The position numbers were made by a program, and so were the translations under genes. DNA of 64,000 nt from an uncultured Bacteroidota bacterium (lineage in GTDB: Bacteria; Bacteroidota; Bacteroidia; B-17B0; Aurantibacillaceae), in the NCBI GenBank assembly GCA_903893815.1, contig CAITNS010000070.1:62001-126000 (forward strand), given 5' to 3'. This document shows, one piece after another, positions 44,575 to 54,424 of this stretch (the stretch's first letter is position 1; each line of letters begins with the position of its first letter). The notes beneath the pieces are model-generated. The model saw only the letters and a list, made by a program, of their open reading frames with translations. It was not told the origin of the DNA and made no database searches.

Positions 44575-46281
44575 GTGGAGAATAAATGGAACATACATCA
44601 AATACAAAATGTAGAAGAAGTTTCTTCATTGCAAGCTGTATTAGCCGTTGATAAAATAATTGCCAAATTATTATCATTAAGAGGTGTTAAAACATTTGAT
44701 GACGCCAAATATTTTTTTCGTCCGAGTTTGGACATGTTGCACGATCCTTTTTTAATGAAAGGAATGGGTGTGGCTGTCGACCGCATTGTACAAGCCATTG
44801 CTAATAAAGAAAAGGTATTAATTTTTGGAGACTATGATGTTGACGGAACCACCTCGGTGGCTTTAGTATATAGCTTCTTCAAAAAATACATTCCCGAAAT
44901 GCGTTATTATATTCCTGATAGATATGCCGAAGGTTATGGTATTTCCTTTAAGAGTATTGATTATGCTGCCGAAAATAATTATTCGTTAATCATCGCTTTA
45001 GATTGTGGAATTAAAGCCAATGATAAGATTGATTACGCGAATTCTAAAAACGTTGATTTTATTATTTGTGATCATCACTTACCTGGCGATGAAATTCCAA
45101 ATGCAGTTGCTGTTTTAGATCCCAAACAACACGATTGCCCCTACCCTTACAAAGAACTAGCCGGCTGTGGCATTGGCTTTAAATTAGCACAAGCTTTTTG
45201 TATACAAAATGGTATTGACGAACAAGAAGTGTTTGAATACTTAGATTTAGTAGTGACGAGTATTGCGGCTGATATCGTTCCTATTACTGGCGAAAACAGA
45301 GTGTTGGCACATTACGGATTAAAAAAATTAAATGCCGATCCTCGTCCGGGTTTAAAAGCATTATTAGCATTAAACAAACAACAGGATAGAGAATTAGATA
45401 TTAATACTCTAGTATTTACGATTGCACCTCGTATTAATGCCGCAGGACGTATTGAACATGGTTCTAAAGCAGTAGAACTTTTAATAAGCGATACGGATGA
45501 AGCCACGGAGTTTTCAAAAAAAATAAACGAAACCAATTCTCAACGCCGCGATATTGATATTAGTATTACCGATGAAGCCTTTGAAACCATGGATTTAGAT
45601 CCTATTACCCCTTTCAAAAAATCAACAGTATTATTTAATCCTAGTTGGCATAAAGGCGTAGTTGGTATTGTTGCTTCTCGTATGATAGAGCGTTACTATA
45701 AGCCTACTATTATCTTAACTGAATCAAATGGTATGGCAACAGGTTCGGCTCGCAGTGTAAAAGATTTTGATGTGTATACGGCTATTGAAAATTGCAGCCA
45801 TTTATTAGAACAATTTGGCGGACATAAATTCGCCGCTGGTTTATCATTAAAAACAGAAAATGTAAAAGCTTTTATTGAAGCTTTTGAAAATGAAGTATCT
45901 AGAAGTATTAAACCTGAGATGTTGATTCCAACTGTAGAAATTGATTTGGAAATTGCTTTAGACGACATTAATGATAAATTAATTCGTATTTTAAATCAGT
46001 TTGCTCCACATGGCCCACATAATATGACACCTGTATTTGTAAGTCGCGCCGTGTTAGATACTGGCTTTGCCAAAATGGTGGGTGCTAATCATTTAAAATT
46101 AGAAGTGTATCAACCCAACACACAACTTACAAAAATAGAAGCCATCGCTTTTGGTAAAGGTGACTTTTTAAATTTCTTTAAACGCAACATCCCTGTTGAC
46201 ATTGTTTACAAAATAAAAGTAAATGAGTTTAGAGGTGTTACTTCTATTCAATTGATAATTGAAGAAATAAAGGCTGCTTAA
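44575..46281 (+). CDS. recJ: Single-stranded-DNA-specific exonuclease RecJ
   Basis: The start is the GTG at 44575 (VENKWNIHQIQN), which matches the M-E-K-x-W start of RecJ proteins; the TTG-initiated frame from 44530 would add 15 residues and overlap yebC. The 568-residue product has the DHH motifs: IFGDYDVDGTTS (motif I), ALDCGIKAND, and FIICDHHLPGDEIP (motif III), followed by the DHHA1 domain with FGGHKFAAGLSL and the RecJ OB-like domain at the C-terminus. It degrades single-stranded DNA 5' to 3' in recombination and mismatch repair. Confidence 0.95.
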   Translation: MENKWNIHQIQNVEEVSSLQAVLAVDKIIAKLLSLRGVKTFDDAKYFFRPSLDMLHDPFLMKGMGVAVDRIVQAIANKEKVLIFGDYDVDGTTSVALVYSFFKKYIPEMRYYIPDRYAEGYGISFKSIDYAAENNYSLIIALDCGIKANDKIDYANSKNVDFIICDHHLPGDEIPNAVAVLDPKQHDCPYPYKELAGCGIGFKLAQAFCIQNGIDEQEVFEYLDLVVTSIAADIVPITGENRVLAHYGLKKLNADPRPGLKALLALNKQQDRELDINTLVFTIAPRINAAGRIEHGSKAVELLISDTDEATEFSKKINETNSQRRDIDISITDEAFETMDLDPITPFKKSTVLFNPSWHKGVVGIVASRMIERYYKPTIILTESNGMATGSARSVKDFDVYTAIENCSHLLEQFGGHKFAAGLSLKTENVKAFIEAFENEVSRSIKPEMLIPTVEIDLEIALDDINDKLIRILNQFAPHGPHNMTPVFVSRAVLDTGFAKMVGANHLKLEVYQPNTQLTKIEAIAFGKGDFLNFFKRNIPVDIVYKIKVNEFRGVTSIQLIIEEIKAA

Positions 46282-46341
46282 TTAAAAGACCTTGATTGGT
46301 GGTTATATCTTGTTGCATAGATCAATAAGTTAAATTAGTAT

Positions 46342-46363
46342 TATTTGCATTTTTTTGCAAATA
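46342..46363. other. Perfect small hairpin downstream of recJ
   Basis: TATTTGCA and TGCAAATA form a perfect 8-bp stem around six T residues. A T-run does not follow the stem, so it does not look like a standard intrinsic terminator. The remainder of the 250-bp gap (46282-46531) contains a second TTTGCAAAT word near 46428 but no supported gene. Confidence 0.4.
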
Positions 46364-46531
46364 CCTTGATTTTGGTTAGGAAATATCCCAAGACATCCAT
46401 TTTAAAAGCGTTGAAGTATACTCTATTTGCAAATTGAGCCACAATGCCAGTTACGGCTGCTAGAAGCAATTATAAAAACGCTTGCCTTGTCTCTAATTTT
46501 GATGAAGAAATAAACATTAAAACCAAAGACA

Positions 46532-47350
46532 ATGAACAAATACCTCTTACTCATTCGATTATTTTTAGCAGGTCCTTTCGCTTTTTCTCAAAACTACGTC
46601 GACTTATTAAAAGTAAGCGCAAGCACTACTCAAAATAATACATTTGATTCGAGTGATGTTAAAACAAGAATAAATAATTTGTTGGCTGACTTTACAGTTC
46701 CAGTAAAAATAAACGAAAACTTTTCTGTTTTAACGGTTGTGATTTATAAAGATATGCAAACCAAATTATTTGCAGATGGCATCGTAAAAAACTTTGGTTC
46801 TACGACAATTAAATTAGGTTTCAATAAACAATTGACTGAAAAATGGTCAACCACGGTTATTGCATTACCTAAAATAGCTTCTGATTACAATTCATTTACT
46901 AATAAAGATTTTCAAGTTGGTGGTATTGATTTATTCAAATACAAAAAACGAGATAACTTAAATTTCAAAACAGGTTTATATTATAACTCCAAATTATTTG
47001 GTCCTTTATTCGTTCCCATGCTAGGGATGTATTACCAAAATCCTAATAAAAAATTAGAAGCAAATGTTATTCTGCCCTTACAAGCAGATGTGAATTACCA
47101 AATATTACCATTTATGAATATGGGATTTAACTTTAATGGACAAATTCGTTCTTATCATTTAAACAATCTAACTTATGCCAATCCTAATACTTACGTTACA
47201 AAATCCACCAACGAATTATTTGCTTATGTAAATTTCACCGTCACAAAAAGTATCTGTCTGCAAACTAAGCTTGGTCAATCGTTTGGGAGAACATATAAAG
47301 TTTATGATGAAGCAGATAAAGTGAATTTTGGTACCAGCAACATTTATTGA
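46532..47350 (+). CDS. Outer-membrane beta-barrel protein (DUF6268-like), 3' frameshift
   Basis: The 272-residue reading frame has a signal peptide (MNKYLLLIRLFLAGPFAFSQ) and alternating beta strands of an outer-membrane barrel, such as STTIKLGFNKQLTEKWSTTV, LNFKTGLYYNSK and FMNMGFNFNGQIRSYHL. It stops at a TGA at 47348-47350 right after FGTSNIY. In the next frame, from 47340, the sequence continues as TFIDDKRQKLNSNFSNG, then MIFQVTLLYRLHLN, and stops at 47433-47435. That segment has the expected last barrel strand, so the gene is probably frameshifted by one base near 47338-47341. Confidence 0.75.
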   Translation: MNKYLLLIRLFLAGPFAFSQNYVDLLKVSASTTQNNTFDSSDVKTRINNLLADFTVPVKINENFSVLTVVIYKDMQTKLFADGIVKNFGSTTIKLGFNKQLTEKWSTTVIALPKIASDYNSFTNKDFQVGGIDLFKYKKRDNLNFKTGLYYNSKLFGPLFVPMLGMYYQNPNKKLEANVILPLQADVNYQILPFMNMGFNFNGQIRSYHLNNLTYANPNTYVTKSTNELFAYVNFTVTKSICLQTKLGQSFGRTYKVYDEADKVNFGTSNIY

Positions 47351-47435
47351 TGATAAACGCCAAAAGTTAAATTCTAATTTTTCAAATGGAATGATTTTTC
47401 AAGTGACTTTGCTTTATCGATTGCATCTTAACTAA
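47340..47435 (+). pseudogene. Out-of-frame C-terminal end of the barrel gene
   Basis: Thirty-one codons in the +1 frame relative to the main open frame, ending in the alternating hydrophobic strand MIFQVTLLYRLHL, which has the form of the last strand needed by outer-membrane barrels for assembly. A single extra base in the short AGCAACA context, or a deletion of two, would explain the shift. Sequencing error is possible and cannot be excluded here. Confidence 0.65.
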
Positions 47436-47436
47436 A

Positions 47437-47529
47437 AATAGGAACACGGATTTAACAGCTTGGGTTGATGTTCACTGATTTTTTTTATTCGCATTAATCT
47501 GTTATATCAATTCTATCCGCGTGCCTATT
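47437..47529. repeat. Imperfect intergenic palindrome with AATAGG ends
   Basis: AATAGGAACACGGAT at 47437 and its inverted copy ATCCGCGTGCCTATT ending at 47529 frame an A/T-rich middle that includes CACTGATT and ATTAATCTG. It lies between the convergent barrel gene and the propeller-SpoIIE gene and begins 2 bp after the out-of-frame stop. Confidence 0.7.
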
Positions 47530-47541
47530 ACAAAAATAAAA

Positions 47542-50500
47542 TTAAACTCTAACGCCTATTAAACACACATCATCGACTTGTTCGTTATTGCCTTTCCATT
47601 CGATAAATAATTTTTCGAGTTGTTCTTTTTGTTCGTGCACTGGTAAATGAGCTATAGACGATAATATTTCGCGCAAACGTTTACTCATAAATTTTTTGCC
47701 TTTATCACCACCAAACTGATCGGGGAAACCATCTGTTAAGGTATACACCATATCGTTTTCTTGTAAATCAAACTCATGCTGAGTAAAAGAGATATCTTGC
47801 TTATCGTGTTTACCTACCGGCATTTTGTCCGCTTTAATTTCAATAGTTTTATTTCCTCTAATTATCCAAACTGGATTGTTTGCAGACGACACAGTCAATT
47901 TTTTATTTTTTAAATCATAAATCGTCAAGCTAGCATCCATCCCATCTTTACCACCTTCTACACTTCCGTCTAAAGCAAGCGTATCAATAATCAGTTTACG
48001 AGTACGGTTTAAAATTTCTGCAGGTTGTAAAATACCTTCCTTTACCGATTCTTTTAAACAAGAAATATTTAAGATACTCATAATAGCACCAGGCACACCG
48101 TGTCCAGTGCTATCAGCAGTTAATAAAGCAAAGTTTCCATTACTTAATTTAGCGGCTCTATAAAAATCTCCACTAACCACATCTTTAGGTTTAAATAAAA
48201 TAAAATAGTCTTTTAAATTTTCATCTAGCAATTCTTTAGTGGCTAATAAACTTCGTTGAATCCGTTCTGCATAATTAATACTATCTGTAATTTCTTTATG
48301 CTTCTCTTCAATCATGTGTTTTTGTTCCACCACTTCGGCTGTTCTTTCTTCAACTGTTTTTTCGAGTTTTAATTTTTCGGAAACTAGTTTGCGCTCTCGA
48401 CTTTTGATAAAATACCAAACAGAACCAATTATCACTAACAGCACTAAAATTCTAAACCACCAAGTTTGCCAAAACGGAGGACGAATAGTAAAGACATATT
48501 CTACAGGCTGACTCCAATAGCCTTCGCTATTCATCGCTTTTACTTTGAAAATATAATCGCCATGTGGTAAGTTACCATAAGGTGCCGAGTTACGATTACT
48601 AACCGCACTCCAGTTTTCATCTAAGCCTTCTAAAATATATTGATACTTTACCTTCTTAGGTTGGTTCATAGTAACACCAATAAAGTTAAAGGTGATATAA
48701 TTATTATTGTAAACTAAGCTCAATTTTTCGGGTAAATTATTCCAGTTGGTAATCCCATCAAATTGAAAATTGCCAACTCTTACACCATTTCCTAAAAGAA
48801 AACTCGTATCTTTTTTATTTTCGAAATTTGCCCAAGAAATACTTTGGTTAAATAACTCAATATTACTTAACTGAATACTTGGCGCATTGGTGTCTGGTTT
48901 TTCGCCACCTACAGGTGGATGATACACCATCAATCGATCATTAGCCGCCATCCAAATACTTCCATCTTTTGATTCTTGCATGGTTTTACCGCCATTTACA
49001 CCTGCACCTAAAAACCCATCCTGGTATGTATAGTTTTTAAAAATAACATCGCTTTCTGATAAAGTATTGCGCTTAATTTTTTTGATGACTTCGTTCAATT
49101 TACTTTCGGTAAGTTTACTTACACCAAAACGAGTTCCAAACCAAATGTTCCCAATTTTATCTTGCAAAATACTCCAGACAACATTATGACTCAATCCATC
49201 TTTCTCTGTAAAATCAGTAAAGTTAAAACCATCATACATCGTCACACCATCAAACGTAGCAAACCAAATATTTCCTGTTTTGTCCTCAATCATGTATTTT
49301 ACATCGTTATTAATGAAACCATTTTTCTCATTAAAATTAGTAAAACCTTTACTGTCATATTTCGAAACACCACCACCCGCAGTTGCAAACCAAATACAAC
49401 CTTTACTATCTTGCAACATGGCGTTAATAAAATTACTAGCTAAGCCTTGCTCCTCCGTATATTTTGTAAATGATCGTCCATCAAATTTACAAATTCCACC
49501 TCCTTCTGTCCCAAACCATAAGTTTCCTTTTTTATCTTCGATGATAGAAAACACAATATTGTTACTCAAGCCATCTTTTTCAGTATAGTGTGTAAAAGTA
49601 TAACCATCAAATTTGCTCACTCCTCCTCCATAAGAACCAAACCAAATATTTCCTCGTCTATCTTGAATAACCGTTTTTACATCGTTATTATTTAAACCTT
49701 CTTTATCGGTAAAATGTGCAAATGATTTTCCATCATACTTGTTTAACCCCATATAAGAGCCAAACCACATATTCCCAGATTTTTCTTCTAAAACAGAAAA
49801 CACTAAGTTGTTACTTAAGCCTTCTTTGTCTGTAAAATGCGTAAATGTTTTTCCATCATACTTACTTAAACCACCTGCATTTGTTCCTACCCAAATGTTA
49901 CCCGACTTATCTTCTAGTAAAGACAAAATTTCGTTACTATTTAAACCTTCTTGTTCTGTAAAGTGTGTAAAACTTTTACCATCATATTTATTTAAACCAC
50001 CACCCGAAGTTCCAAGCCATATATTGCCTGTTTTGTCTTGTAAAATACAACTCACGGCTTGGTTACTTAAACCTTGATCTACACCCAAGTGATTAAATGA
50101 TTTGCCATTATAAACAGTAACACCTCCTTGATAGGTTCCAAACCACAAATGACCTTGCTTATCTTTTAAATTACATAATACTGTATTATCACTTATACCC
50201 TGACTAGTTGTATAATTTGAAAAGGATTTTCCGTCAAATTTACTAATACCAGCTCCTGTTCCAATCCATAAATTATTAGCATCATCTTCGATGATACTAT
50301 ATACCACACTATTACTTAATCCCTCTTTAACTGTGTAATTTGTAAATTTTTTTTCATCATACTTAGAAAGTCCATCTGCAGTTCCAAACCACAAAATTCC
50401 ATTATGATCCTGAAAGATACTCGTCACATATTTATTACTTAAACCATCTTGTTCTGAAAAATGAGTAAAGAATTTACCCTCGTATTTACATACACCACCA

Positions 50501-51132
50501 TCTACAGTTCCAAACCAGAGATTACCAGCTTTATCTTCAAAAATAGTATTAACTGAATTACTATTCAATCCTTCTTCTACAGTAAAGTGTGTAAATGATT
50601 TACCATCGTATTTTGTGATGCCTCCACCAGCCGTTCCTAACCAAATATTTCCACGATTATCTTCTAGCAAGCAATTAATACTACCATGTTTTAATCCTTG
50701 TAATTTACCAAAGGTGCTAAAGTTGTTAGGATTTTGATCTTTTGTAAAAGGATCTTTCGCGATTACTTCCTCAGGAATACCAACTCTATTTTTTACAACA
50801 GCTTCCGTTTTAATTTGAATAATCTTAGGTAACGAAAACGTATCCTTACCAGGAACAAATACTTGAGGATTACCAGGAATAACCATTTTTTCTTTACCTA
50901 ATACATGAACATTAGTGTTAGTAGGAAACACCATTGGTTTACCAACGGGTACTTTCAACAACTTGCTTTCATCAATAAAAACAATAGCAGGTTTTTCCAT
51001 ACTATCTTTAGCAACCACATAGCCATTTGCTTTATGAACTTTTATGGAATGTATACGCACGTTTTGATTGTCTTTTTCTTTACAAGAAATAAAGGCAAGC
51101 AATACAAAAAAATATAGGTATATAAATCTCAC
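47542..51132 (-). CDS. Two-component-regulator propeller protein fused to SpoIIE phosphatase
   Basis: A 1,196-residue signalling protein. The signal peptide ends in a lipobox-like FISC (Cys17). Fourteen propeller repeats of the type LEDKSGNIWVGTNAGGLSKY occupy about residues 140-740, enough for two seven-bladed propellers. A Y_Y_Y domain (about 790-880) precedes one transmembrane helix (WWFRILVLLVIIGSVWYFI), a coiled coil, and a SpoIIE-type PP2C phosphatase with KPKDVVSGDFYRAAKL, LTADSTGHGVPGAIMSILN and SSANNPVWIIRG. Periplasmic sensing would thus control a cytoplasmic serine phosphatase instead of a histidine kinase. It is monocistronic; no anti-sigma partner is encoded nearby. Confidence 0.9.
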   Translation of the reverse strand: MRFIYLYFFVLLAFISCKEKDNQNVRIHSIKVHKANGYVVAKDSMEKPAIVFIDESKLLKVPVGKPMVFPTNTNVHVLGKEKMVIPGNPQVFVPGKDTFSLPKIIQIKTEAVVKNRVGIPEEVIAKDPFTKDQNPNNFSTFGKLQGLKHGSINCLLEDNRGNIWLGTAGGGITKYDGKSFTHFTVEEGLNSNSVNTIFEDKAGNLWFGTVDGGVCKYEGKFFTHFSEQDGLSNKYVTSIFQDHNGILWFGTADGLSKYDEKKFTNYTVKEGLSNSVVYSIIEDDANNLWIGTGAGISKFDGKSFSNYTTSQGISDNTVLCNLKDKQGHLWFGTYQGGVTVYNGKSFNHLGVDQGLSNQAVSCILQDKTGNIWLGTSGGGLNKYDGKSFTHFTEQEGLNSNEILSLLEDKSGNIWVGTNAGGLSKYDGKTFTHFTDKEGLSNNLVFSVLEEKSGNMWFGSYMGLNKYDGKSFAHFTDKEGLNNNDVKTVIQDRRGNIWFGSYGGGVSKFDGYTFTHYTEKDGLSNNIVFSIIEDKKGNLWFGTEGGGICKFDGRSFTKYTEEQGLASNFINAMLQDSKGCIWFATAGGGVSKYDSKGFTNFNEKNGFINNDVKYMIEDKTGNIWFATFDGVTMYDGFNFTDFTEKDGLSHNVVWSILQDKIGNIWFGTRFGVSKLTESKLNEVIKKIKRNTLSESDVIFKNYTYQDGFLGAGVNGGKTMQESKDGSIWMAANDRLMVYHPPVGGEKPDTNAPSIQLSNIELFNQSISWANFENKKDTSFLLGNGVRVGNFQFDGITNWNNLPEKLSLVYNNNYITFNFIGVTMNQPKKVKYQYILEGLDENWSAVSNRNSAPYGNLPHGDYIFKVKAMNSEGYWSQPVEYVFTIRPPFWQTWWFRILVLLVIIGSVWYFIKSRERKLVSEKLKLEKTVEERTAEVVEQKHMIEEKHKEITDSINYAERIQRSLLATKELLDENLKDYFILFKPKDVVSGDFYRAAKLSNGNFALLTADSTGHGVPGAIMSILNISCLKESVKEGILQPAEILNRTRKLIIDTLALDGSVEGGKDGMDASLTIYDLKNKKLTVSSANNPVWIIRGNKTIEIKADKMPVGKHDKQDISFTQHEFDLQENDMVYTLTDGFPDQFGGDKGKKFMSKRLREILSSIAHLPVHEQKEQLEKLFIEWKGNNEQVDDVCLIGVRV

Positions 51133-51187
51133 AGCAAATAAATATAGGAAATTTATCCGAAAAATAAGCTCATAAATTTTCAGGAAA

Positions 51188-51640
51188 TTATTCTCTTTTT
51201 TTTGAATCCATCAAAATAGTCACAGGGCCATCATTTACTAAACTCACTTTCATATCAGCACCAAACCGCCCAGTTTTAATCGGTTTATTGAGGAGCTGAG
51301 ATAATTGTTGAATGCAGTACTCGTATAAAGGAATTGCTACATCTGGCTTCGCAGATTTGATGAATGAAGGACGATTACCTTTTTTAGTAGAGGCAAATAA
51401 GGTAAACTGAGAAACTAATAATACATCACCTTTGATATCTTGTAGCGACAGATTCATTTTATCATCTGCATCCGAGAAAATGCGCATCCCAATCAATTTT
51501 TGACAAAGCCAATCTGCATCTTCCTTGGTATCGGTTTCTTCAACGCCAACTAGTACTAAAAAACCTTTTTCAATCTCGGAATAAATAGTTCCATCAATTT
51601 TCACAGAAGCTTCAGAAACTCGCTGAATAACAAAACGCAT
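51188..51640 (-). CDS. dtd: D-aminoacyl-tRNA deacylase
   Basis: A 150-residue DTD of standard length. VSEASVKIDG opens the fold; the two active-site motifs LLVSQFTLFAST (Ser-Gln-x-x-Thr) and NDGPVTILMDS (Gly-Pro cross-subunit motif) are intact. It removes D-amino acids mischarged on tRNA. The gene starts 3 bp after the dsbD stop on the same strand, and is followed by the divergently placed start region of the propeller gene. Confidence 0.97.
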   Translation of the reverse strand: MRFVIQRVSEASVKIDGTIYSEIEKGFLVLVGVEETDTKEDADWLCQKLIGMRIFSDADDKMNLSLQDIKGDVLLVSQFTLFASTKKGNRPSFIKSAKPDVAIPLYEYCIQQLSQLLNKPIKTGRFGADMKVSLVNDGPVTILMDSKKRE

Positions 51641-51643
51641 GAT

Positions 51644-53782
51644 TTACTTTTTGTTTTTGAAATTAGTTAAACCAGAGTTTAACCATGCGGCAAATATTTT
51701 TTCATCCTTTTCGGTTCCTATTGTTCCTGGCGTTGCATTAGATTCGTCGTGATTAAGAATAACGTATTGTGGTTGCGAACTTGAATTATACTTTGTTATT
51801 TGCAGGAACGCATTTTTATTTCCTACAGTTTCCAGCATACGTTGTTTACCCGACCATAATACTTCTTTTTGTTCACTCGCTGGTAAATCAACTCTACTAT
51901 CAACATATAAAGAAACAATAACTACATCATTTTTCAATATTGGTAATACTTCGGGAGTAACCCATACATTTGATTCCATATAGCGGCAATTAACGCAAGC
52001 ATTACCTGTGAAATCAACAAACAACGGCTTGTTTACTAATTTAGCATATTTCAAAGCACTTTCGTAATCATCTTTAAAAAGTTTAATACCATCTGGTCCA
52101 GTTACTCTTTTGCTCTCTAAAGCAGCAATTTCTGGAACAGTTGATGTACTAACAGCTGATGCAGTTACACCGACATGTCCACCAAAACCATCAGGAGATT
52201 CTGAATAATGATGTGGAGGTGGAAATGAAGATATTATTTTTAAAGGCGCTCCCCATAATCCTGGAATTAAATAAATTGTAAACGCTAAACTAATAGTAGC
52301 AAACATGATTCTACCAACCGAAATATGTTTTAACTCACTATCATGAGATGTTTTGAACATTCCCAATAAATAAAAAGTCATCATACCAAAAATGGCAATC
52401 CATAATGTAATAAATACTTCTCTAGTAATAAAGCCCCATTCGTTTACATTATCTGCATTCGCTAAAAACTTAACAGCTAATGCTAATTCAATAAAAGCAA
52501 CTGTTACTTTAAATGTGTTCATCCAGCCGCCAGATTTTGGTAATGAATTTAGCATAGATGGGAAAAATGCAAACACCATAAAAGGTAAAGCTATACCAGT
52601 TCCAAACCCAGTAAAACCTGCAAGCGGACACATATAACTATTTCCTTCTGCTAAATTAGCTAATAAAGTACCTAAGAATCCGGCAGTACATGAAAATGAA
52701 ATAACTACTAATGTAGCGGCCATAAAAAATATACCTACCACACCACCTTTATCAGCTTTTGCATCTAATTTGTTTCCCCATGAACTAGGCAAAGTAATTT
52801 CAAATAATCCAAAAAATGAAAGCGCGAAAACAATAAATAGAATAAAGAAAAATAAATTTAACCATGTGTTTGTTGCAATATTACTCAATGCATCTGGCCC
52901 AAATGCAATAGTGATTAACATCGTTGGAATTACAAATGTGATTATAATAAAGAAGCCATACAGTAAAGAGTTTTTAATTCCTGCTGCTCTGCTTGTGCTT
53001 CTTTTAACAAAAAACGAAACGGTTAAAGGAATTAATGAATAGATACAAGGCATTAATACGGCTCCTAATCCTGCAACTAATCCTAATAAAAATTTACTGA
53101 ACGGATGACATTCTACATCTTCTTTTGTTACCGCTTCAGAAACAACTGTTTCATTAGTGTTTTCAGATTTAACATCAGTTGATGCTGCTGTTGAATTTAT
53201 ATTTTGCTTCAAAGCATTTGCCGATGCTAAAATAGCTTGGGTATCGCACAAACATCCTGCGGTTTGGTCTATTGCCGCAATCATATCATTAGTTGCAGCT
53301 GCTGCGTTTAAACAAACAGGTGTTCCTTGTAATTGAAACTCAAAAGTTTCGCCTGGAGGAGATACTTCGCATTTTACATCAGTACAAACCTGCCATTCGT
53401 ACTTACCTTGTATAGCAATCTTTTTATCTGTTTTTAATTTTATTTTTTGAGTGAAGCTTGCCGTATGAGAATAAAACTCAACTTTTGCATCAAAAATTTT
53501 ATCAAACTCAACGATAGGTTTACTTTGAGTTACTTTACCTACCAATTCATAATCCTTTGATTTATTAAAAGTAAATACTGTTGGCAATGGACCATCTTCT
53601 GTTTTATTTAAAGAATACATGTGCCACGTATCTTCAATTTCTGCATTAAACTTTAGATCATATTCGCAATCGGATATTTTTTTAGTTGTAAATTTCCATT
53701 TCACATGAGCAACTTGTGAAAATAAAGAAGTGCTAATTACAAGTAATAAAAGCAGAGAAGATATTTTTTTTAGCATAACCAA
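51644..53782 (-). CDS. dsbD: Thiol:disulfide interchange protein DsbD
   Basis: A 712-residue protein. It has a signal peptide, an N-terminal DsbD-alpha domain (about 25-160) with the cysteine pair CTDVKCEVSPP, a membrane domain of eight helices whose redox cysteines lie in LMPCIYSLIP and FSCTAGFLGTL, and a C-terminal thioredoxin domain with the active site NACVNCRYMES. It moves electrons from cytoplasmic thioredoxin to the periplasm. A start at the second Met (MLKKISS) is also possible. The upstream gene encodes a free copy of the alpha domain. dtd follows after 3 bp. Confidence 0.95.
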   Translation of the reverse strand: MVMLKKISSLLLLLVISTSLFSQVAHVKWKFTTKKISDCEYDLKFNAEIEDTWHMYSLNKTEDGPLPTVFTFNKSKDYELVGKVTQSKPIVEFDKIFDAKVEFYSHTASFTQKIKLKTDKKIAIQGKYEWQVCTDVKCEVSPPGETFEFQLQGTPVCLNAAAATNDMIAAIDQTAGCLCDTQAILASANALKQNINSTAASTDVKSENTNETVVSEAVTKEDVECHPFSKFLLGLVAGLGAVLMPCIYSLIPLTVSFFVKRSTSRAAGIKNSLLYGFFIIITFVIPTMLITIAFGPDALSNIATNTWLNLFFFILFIVFALSFFGLFEITLPSSWGNKLDAKADKGGVVGIFFMAATLVVISFSCTAGFLGTLLANLAEGNSYMCPLAGFTGFGTGIALPFMVFAFFPSMLNSLPKSGGWMNTFKVTVAFIELALAVKFLANADNVNEWGFITREVFITLWIAIFGMMTFYLLGMFKTSHDSELKHISVGRIMFATISLAFTIYLIPGLWGAPLKIISSFPPPHHYSESPDGFGGHVGVTASAVSTSTVPEIAALESKRVTGPDGIKLFKDDYESALKYAKLVNKPLFVDFTGNACVNCRYMESNVWVTPEVLPILKNDVVIVSLYVDSRVDLPASEQKEVLWSGKQRMLETVGNKNAFLQITKYNSSSQPQYVILNHDESNATPGTIGTEKDEKIFAAWLNSGLTNFKNKK

Positions 53783-53869
53783 TATTTATGTGGTAAAAGT
53801 AAAACTAATTAGATAATTGAGGCTTTGAGTTTACAATTCAAATCCCATGATTATATGATTCCTAAAAGC

Positions 53870-54340
53870 CTATTTTTTTGCTCCACCTTCAGGCACTAAA
53901 ACCTGAAACTCAAGAGTGGCGGGAGGTAAGCATTGAACGTCGCTACAAGTCATGAACTCTAAAGCTGTTTTTATAGTTAAGCTTTTTTGATTTTTTAACT
54001 TAACTTTTTGCTTAAACACTGCTTTATTCGAAAACACAAATACTTTTGCTTCAAATGCTGCTACGTATTCTTCGTGCGCTTGCTCCTCTTCAACTTTACC
54101 AACTAATTCAAAATCTGCACCTGGTGTTACTGTAAAAGATGTAGGAATAGGACCAACATCTGTAGGACGTTGAGAATAAATATGCCATTTTTTATCAATG
54201 GTTGCCGTAAAGTGAATTTCGCCTTCAGTTGCATTAGTGGCAAAATAAACAGCATTCCAAGTCACAGGTTTTAAAGGTGGATTTTGAGAAAATCCAACAA
54301 AGCTTATTAAAGAGAATAAGATTAAAAAGATACGGTTCAT
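53870..54340 (-). CDS. Free-standing DsbD N-terminal (alpha) domain protein
   Basis: A 156-residue exported protein consisting only of a signal peptide (to about residue 18) and a DsbD-alpha-like immunoglobulin domain. IDKKWHIYSQRPTDVGPIPT aligns with the equivalent region of the following DsbD (WHMYSLNKTEDGPLPT), and the cysteine pair CSDVQCLPP corresponds to CTDVKCEVSPP there. It would receive electrons from the DsbD membrane domain and pass them to another periplasmic acceptor. The gap to dsbD is 87 bp. Duplicate alpha domains have been noted in Bacteroidota; the partner here is unknown. Confidence 0.87.
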   Translation of the reverse strand: MNRIFLILFSLISFVGFSQNPPLKPVTWNAVYFATNATEGEIHFTATIDKKWHIYSQRPTDVGPIPTSFTVTPGADFELVGKVEEEQAHEEYVAAFEAKVFVFSNKAVFKQKVKLKNQKSLTIKTALEFMTCSDVQCLPPATLEFQVLVPEGGAKK

Positions 54341-54424
54341 AGGTTCTAATTTTTAGTGAAAATAGGGATTAATCTTTAGTTTGAAGGGACGGATTTCTTA
54401 AAAAATGTTACAGCTTAGGACGTG

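Noticed and set aside
46444-46638. 64-residue plus-strand open frame before the barrel gene
   Set aside because: It overlaps the signal peptide of the barrel gene in another frame, has no recognisable domain and a random-looking composition.
49162-50077. Several antisense open frames opposite the propeller gene
   Set aside because: They recur with the propeller repeat period and are simply mirror images of the repeats.
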